Of a stretch of DNA of 64,000 nucleotides, positions 62,916 to 64,000 are shown piece by piece. The notes under the pieces are model-generated. The model did no database searches. It was not told the DNA's origin and worked only from the letters and a program-made list of their open reading frames with translations. How positions within the stretch are numbered: the first letter of the stretch is position 1; each line of letters begins with the position of its first letter. Made by a program: the position numbers and the translations under genes. The stretch spans positions 434,001 to 498,000 of the forward strand of contig NZ_PJAQ01000017.1 in the NCBI RefSeq assembly GCF_002836775.1, written 5' to 3'. This DNA is from Colwellia sp. 12G3. GTDB lineage: Bacteria > Pseudomonadota > Gammaproteobacteria > Enterobacterales > Alteromonadaceae.

Positions 62916-64000
62916 TTAAATAGTAACGTTCTTTCTTTTAGCCGTATCAACAATAAAACTTTTCCAACCCTTAGCAGATTTACGTGTACCAGGATCTTCC
63001 ATTGCTTTTTGAATAGCCGCGTATGCTTGTTTGTACTTTTCAAGATAGAAGTACGATTCAGCAATACTCATTTGAATTCGGCCTTGATTAGATACACCAA
63101 GTTCAATAGCCTTATTTAAAGCAACAACAGCTTTAGCAAATTGCTCATCTTGTTTTAACAACATACCTTGTTTACGATAATGCTTCGCACTACTTGTCAT
63201 TTTGGCTAATTCACCATAATAACTTGCCGCTTTATCAATATGTTGTGCAGAGTGCCAAGCATTCGCTAATGTGGCGATATTTTTATCATCACGCTTAACT
63301 AGACCAGAAGCAATATATTTCTCTAATAGCATAGCCGCTTTATAAGGCGCTTCACTTTGAGAATACAAATTTGCTAACATCTTGATTTGACTTTCTTTAT
63401 CCAAGTGACCAAGTTTATACGCTAAATCAAGGGTTTGAGTAGCTTTCTCATAATTTTCAACTAATAAATAGAACGATGGTAATTGTGTCCACCATTGTTT
63501 ATTTTCAGGGAAAATTTGTATTACAGTTTCTAAAACCTTAACAGCTTCTTTATACATCTTACGTTCATAGTAAGATGTAAGTTTCAAGATGTACGGGTTT
63601 TGATTTGGCTTATCACCAAAGGCTGCAATAGCTTTGTCAGCCGGTTCAATTACTTTATCTAATTGTTTTAATGAGTAATACGCATTAGCAATTTTGATAT
63701 AAGTTTGACCATCTTCTTTACCAGAGAAATCCATCCAAGCATAAAAAGCTTTTAACGCACCTTCATAGTCTTTGGTTTGCATTTGCATGTCACCCAACAA
63801 CTTTAAAGATTCGCTTTGATCACCTTCATTTAGTAAATCAGGCTCTATCGCTTTTTTAAGATATTCAATAGTTTTTTGCTCATTGTCACCTAACGTTGCA
63901 TACATAACCGCAATCATACGGGCTACATAAGCGATGTCGTAAGGTTTTGAAGCGTCAATATCAAGCAAGACATCTAGGGCACCTTTGACATCGTCAGTAC
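62916..64000 (-). CDS. TPR-repeat protein, possibly TonB-system associated (5' end cut by window)
   Basis: The frame stays open through the right edge (TDDVKGALDVLLDIDASKPYD at the visible N-terminus), so the apparent TTG start at 63968 is not the true one. At least 361 residues of tandem tetratricopeptide repeats are visible (for example SLKLLGDMQMQTKDYEGALKAFYAW and YSLKQLDKVIEPADKAIAAFG), with the C-terminal end TRKSAKGWKSFIVDTAKRKNVTI. That ending resembles the TPR protein that closes ExbB-ExbD-TonB2 operons in marine gammaproteobacteria. If so, the TonB2 energising complex lies just beyond the window and could drive the receptors here. Confidence 0.8.
   Translation of the reverse strand, partial: TDDVKGALDVLLDIDASKPYDIAYVARMIAVMYATLGDNEQKTIEYLKKAIEPDLLNEGDQSESLKLLGDMQMQTKDYEGALKAFYAWMDFSGKEDGQTYIKIANAYYSLKQLDKVIEPADKAIAAFGDKPNQNPYILKLTSYYERKMYKEAVKVLETVIQIFPENKQWWTQLPSFYLLVENYEKATQTLDLAYKLGHLDKESQIKMLANLYSQSEAPYKAAMLLEKYIASGLVKRDDKNIATLANAWHSAQHIDKAASYYGELAKMTSSAKHYRKQGMLLKQDEQFAKAVVALNKAIELGVSNQGRIQMSIAESYFYLEKYKQAYAAIQKAMEDPGTRKSAKGWKSFIVDTAKRKNVTI

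Overview
The window is AT-rich gammaproteobacterial chromosome, most like the marine order Alteromonadales and probably a Colwellia-type organism. Supporting signs are the core genes (etfAB/ETF-QO with PsrA-type operators, apt-dnaX-ybaB, recR, yciH, cinA, an RraB-like protein, a YggN/DUF2884 protein, DUF1456), the proteobacterial TonB receptors, and the marine glycan-degradation repertoire. This assignment is inference from gene content; no rRNA or other species marker is present. I saw no tRNA, rRNA, CRISPR array, transposase, integrase or phage gene.

Layout. (1) 1-13.5 kb is housekeeping: RraB-like, RluA-family pseudouridine synthase, an unusually plant-like dihydrodipicolinate synthase, a DUF4097 protein, CinA, a FapA/DUF342 operon, ETF-QO divergent from etfBA with two PsrA-type palindromes between them, YciH and RecR. 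(2) 13.6-56.9 kb is a carbohydrate-utilisation island. It starts with a PAS-AraC regulator, a sugar isomerase/epimerase ORF that carries a fused oxidoreductase remnant, and two tandem membrane-bound AraC regulators. Two secreted GH5 enzymes with CBM6 modules follow. Next comes a minus-strand block: an EEP-family protein, a lipoprotein esterase, an alginate-lyase-superfamily protein, an ADP-ribosylglycohydrolase-fold lipoprotein, a GH3, a flavin halogenase, a TonB receptor and a CBM9-like protein. Then a plus-strand block: a second TonB receptor, a halogenase, SapC, a cupin/JmjC protein, another halogenase and DUF6445. The island ends with a HEPN-like gene, a periplasmic binding protein, a GH3-MFS operon, and a GH1-GPH symporter-LacI-glucokinase operon. 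(3) 56.9-64 kb is housekeeping again: ybaB, dnaX (with a complete programmed frameshift signal), apt, a CheY-like receiver, DUF1456, a YbaK-like protein, a Cys-rich HvfA-like metallophore precursor and a TPR protein cut by the window edge.

How it fits together. The island looks like a beta-glucan (cellulose- or mixed-linkage-like) utilisation locus. Surface GH5/CBM6 enzymes would cut the polymer, TonB receptors import oligomers, periplasmic GH3 lipoproteins trim them, inner-membrane MFS and GPH carriers take up sugars, cytoplasmic GH1 releases glucose, and glucokinase phosphorylates it. Five copies of a TGTAAGCGCTTACA-type palindrome (four perfect) sit before the second TonB receptor, one GH3 gene and the divergent MFS-GH3 / GH1 promoters, so the LacI regulator encoded at 54.9 kb probably controls them as one regulon.

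Most notable points: the island lies exactly between ybaB and recR, which are normally adjacent; the halogenase-SapC-cupin-halogenase-DUF6445 cassette next to a TonB receptor is a poorly understood modification system; an orphan HvfA-like Cys-repeat peptide has no modifying enzymes in view; dnaX has slippery heptamer, stem-loop and upstream SD; and there are gene remnants (a deacetylase fragment and an oxidoreductase N-terminus) inside the island.
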